Positions 6,452 through 6,580 of a DNA stretch of 6,580 bases are shown piece by piece; the stretch's first letter is position 1, and each line of letters opens with the position of its first letter. This stretch comes from JBOFCO01 sp051646105. Lineage in GTDB: Bacteria > Pseudomonadota > Alphaproteobacteria > Rhodobacterales > Rhodobacteraceae. The DNA is taken from NCBI GenBank assembly GCA_051646105.1, contig JBOFCO010000087.1:1-6580 (forward strand), in the 5' to 3' direction. The notes under the pieces were generated by a model. The model was given only the letters and a program-made list of their open reading frames with translations, ran no database searches and had not been told where the DNA came from. Both the position numbers and the translations under genes were made by a program.

Positions 6452-6580
6452 GGCTTCCGCTCCTCATGGTCGGCTCCGGTGGTGACGGTCGGCTCGTCGG
6501 CGCTTTCGCGCACCTGGACGAGGTCGGAATCCGCAGCCCGCCCTGTCAACACGCGGTACAGATCGGCCGCAAAGAAGGCG
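6448..6580 (-). CDS. dctQ: TRAP transporter small permease subunit, DctQ family, C-terminal fragment (5' end outside window)
   Basis: The last 43 codons of a frame that enters from the right edge and ends in TGA at 6450-6448, overlapping the dctM start by 4 bp. The visible residues AFFAADLYRVLTG look like the end of the last membrane helix and the short cytoplasmic tail usual in DctQ proteins, followed by a charged, acidic tail ending in DHEERKP. Identity rests mainly on its place: dctQ normally directly precedes dctM and the two proteins form one membrane complex. It is cut only by the window, with no sign of damage. Confidence 0.82.
   Translation of the reverse strand, partial: AFFAADLYRVLTGRAADSDLVQVRESADEPTVTTGADHEERKP

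Noticed and set aside
5283..6467. Long minus-strand frame overlapping dctM, rich in His, Arg and Pro
   Set aside because: It is a frame-shifted shadow of dctM with the composition typical of GC-rich off-frames. It has no recognisable domain.

Overview
The window is GC-rich (most third codon positions in the genes are G or C) and has Shine-Dalgarno sites of the AGGAG/GGAGG type. It carries a tripartite TRAP transporter, a TIGR03032-type protein and a large VCBS/FG-GAP plus cadherin-like protein. That combination fits an alphaproteobacterium, most likely a marine Rhodobacterales (Roseobacter-like) organism. This is an inference from gene content and composition; there is no rRNA or other taxonomic marker.

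Layout. (1) Positions 1-2511, minus strand: the N-terminal 837 codons of a very long modular protein whose 3' end lies beyond position 1. The frame has no stop codon from 2535 down to position 1. It contains two copies of a ~420-residue super-module. Each copy is one cadherin-like beta domain followed by five FG-GAP/VCBS repeats of 53 residues with the calcium-loop motif DLDGDGDLDL. The best start is an unusual TTG behind a good AGGAG site. There is no N-terminal signal peptide, so type I secretion with a C-terminal signal outside the window is the likely export route. (2) Positions 2512-2798: a divergent intergenic region with an inverted repeat (2621-2637) and a phased direct repeat (2542-2560). 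(3) Positions 2799-3902, plus strand: a TIGR03032-family protein of unknown function. (4) Positions 3903-4099: a short convergent gap with no convincing gene or terminator. (5) Positions 4100-6580, minus strand: a TRAP operon in the order dctQ (only the C-terminal 43 residues are in the window), dctM, dctP. The dctQ stop overlaps the dctM start by 4 bp. A 72-nt dctM-dctP spacer holds a perfect 8-bp stem-loop and a near-identical 16-mer repeat that reaches up to the dctP ribosome binding site.

How it fits together. DctP captures an organic anion in the periplasm and the DctQ-DctM membrane complex imports it using a sodium gradient. The substrate cannot be read from the window because no catabolic genes are present. 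The VCBS protein is probably a secreted or surface-attached, calcium-stabilised adhesin or matrix protein. The TIGR03032 gene is transcribed divergently from it and may share its control region. Nothing here is clearly a new defence or mobile system. The most unusual parts are the five-repeat-plus-cadherin cassette architecture, its pairing with the TIGR03032 gene, and the structured dctM-dctP spacer.
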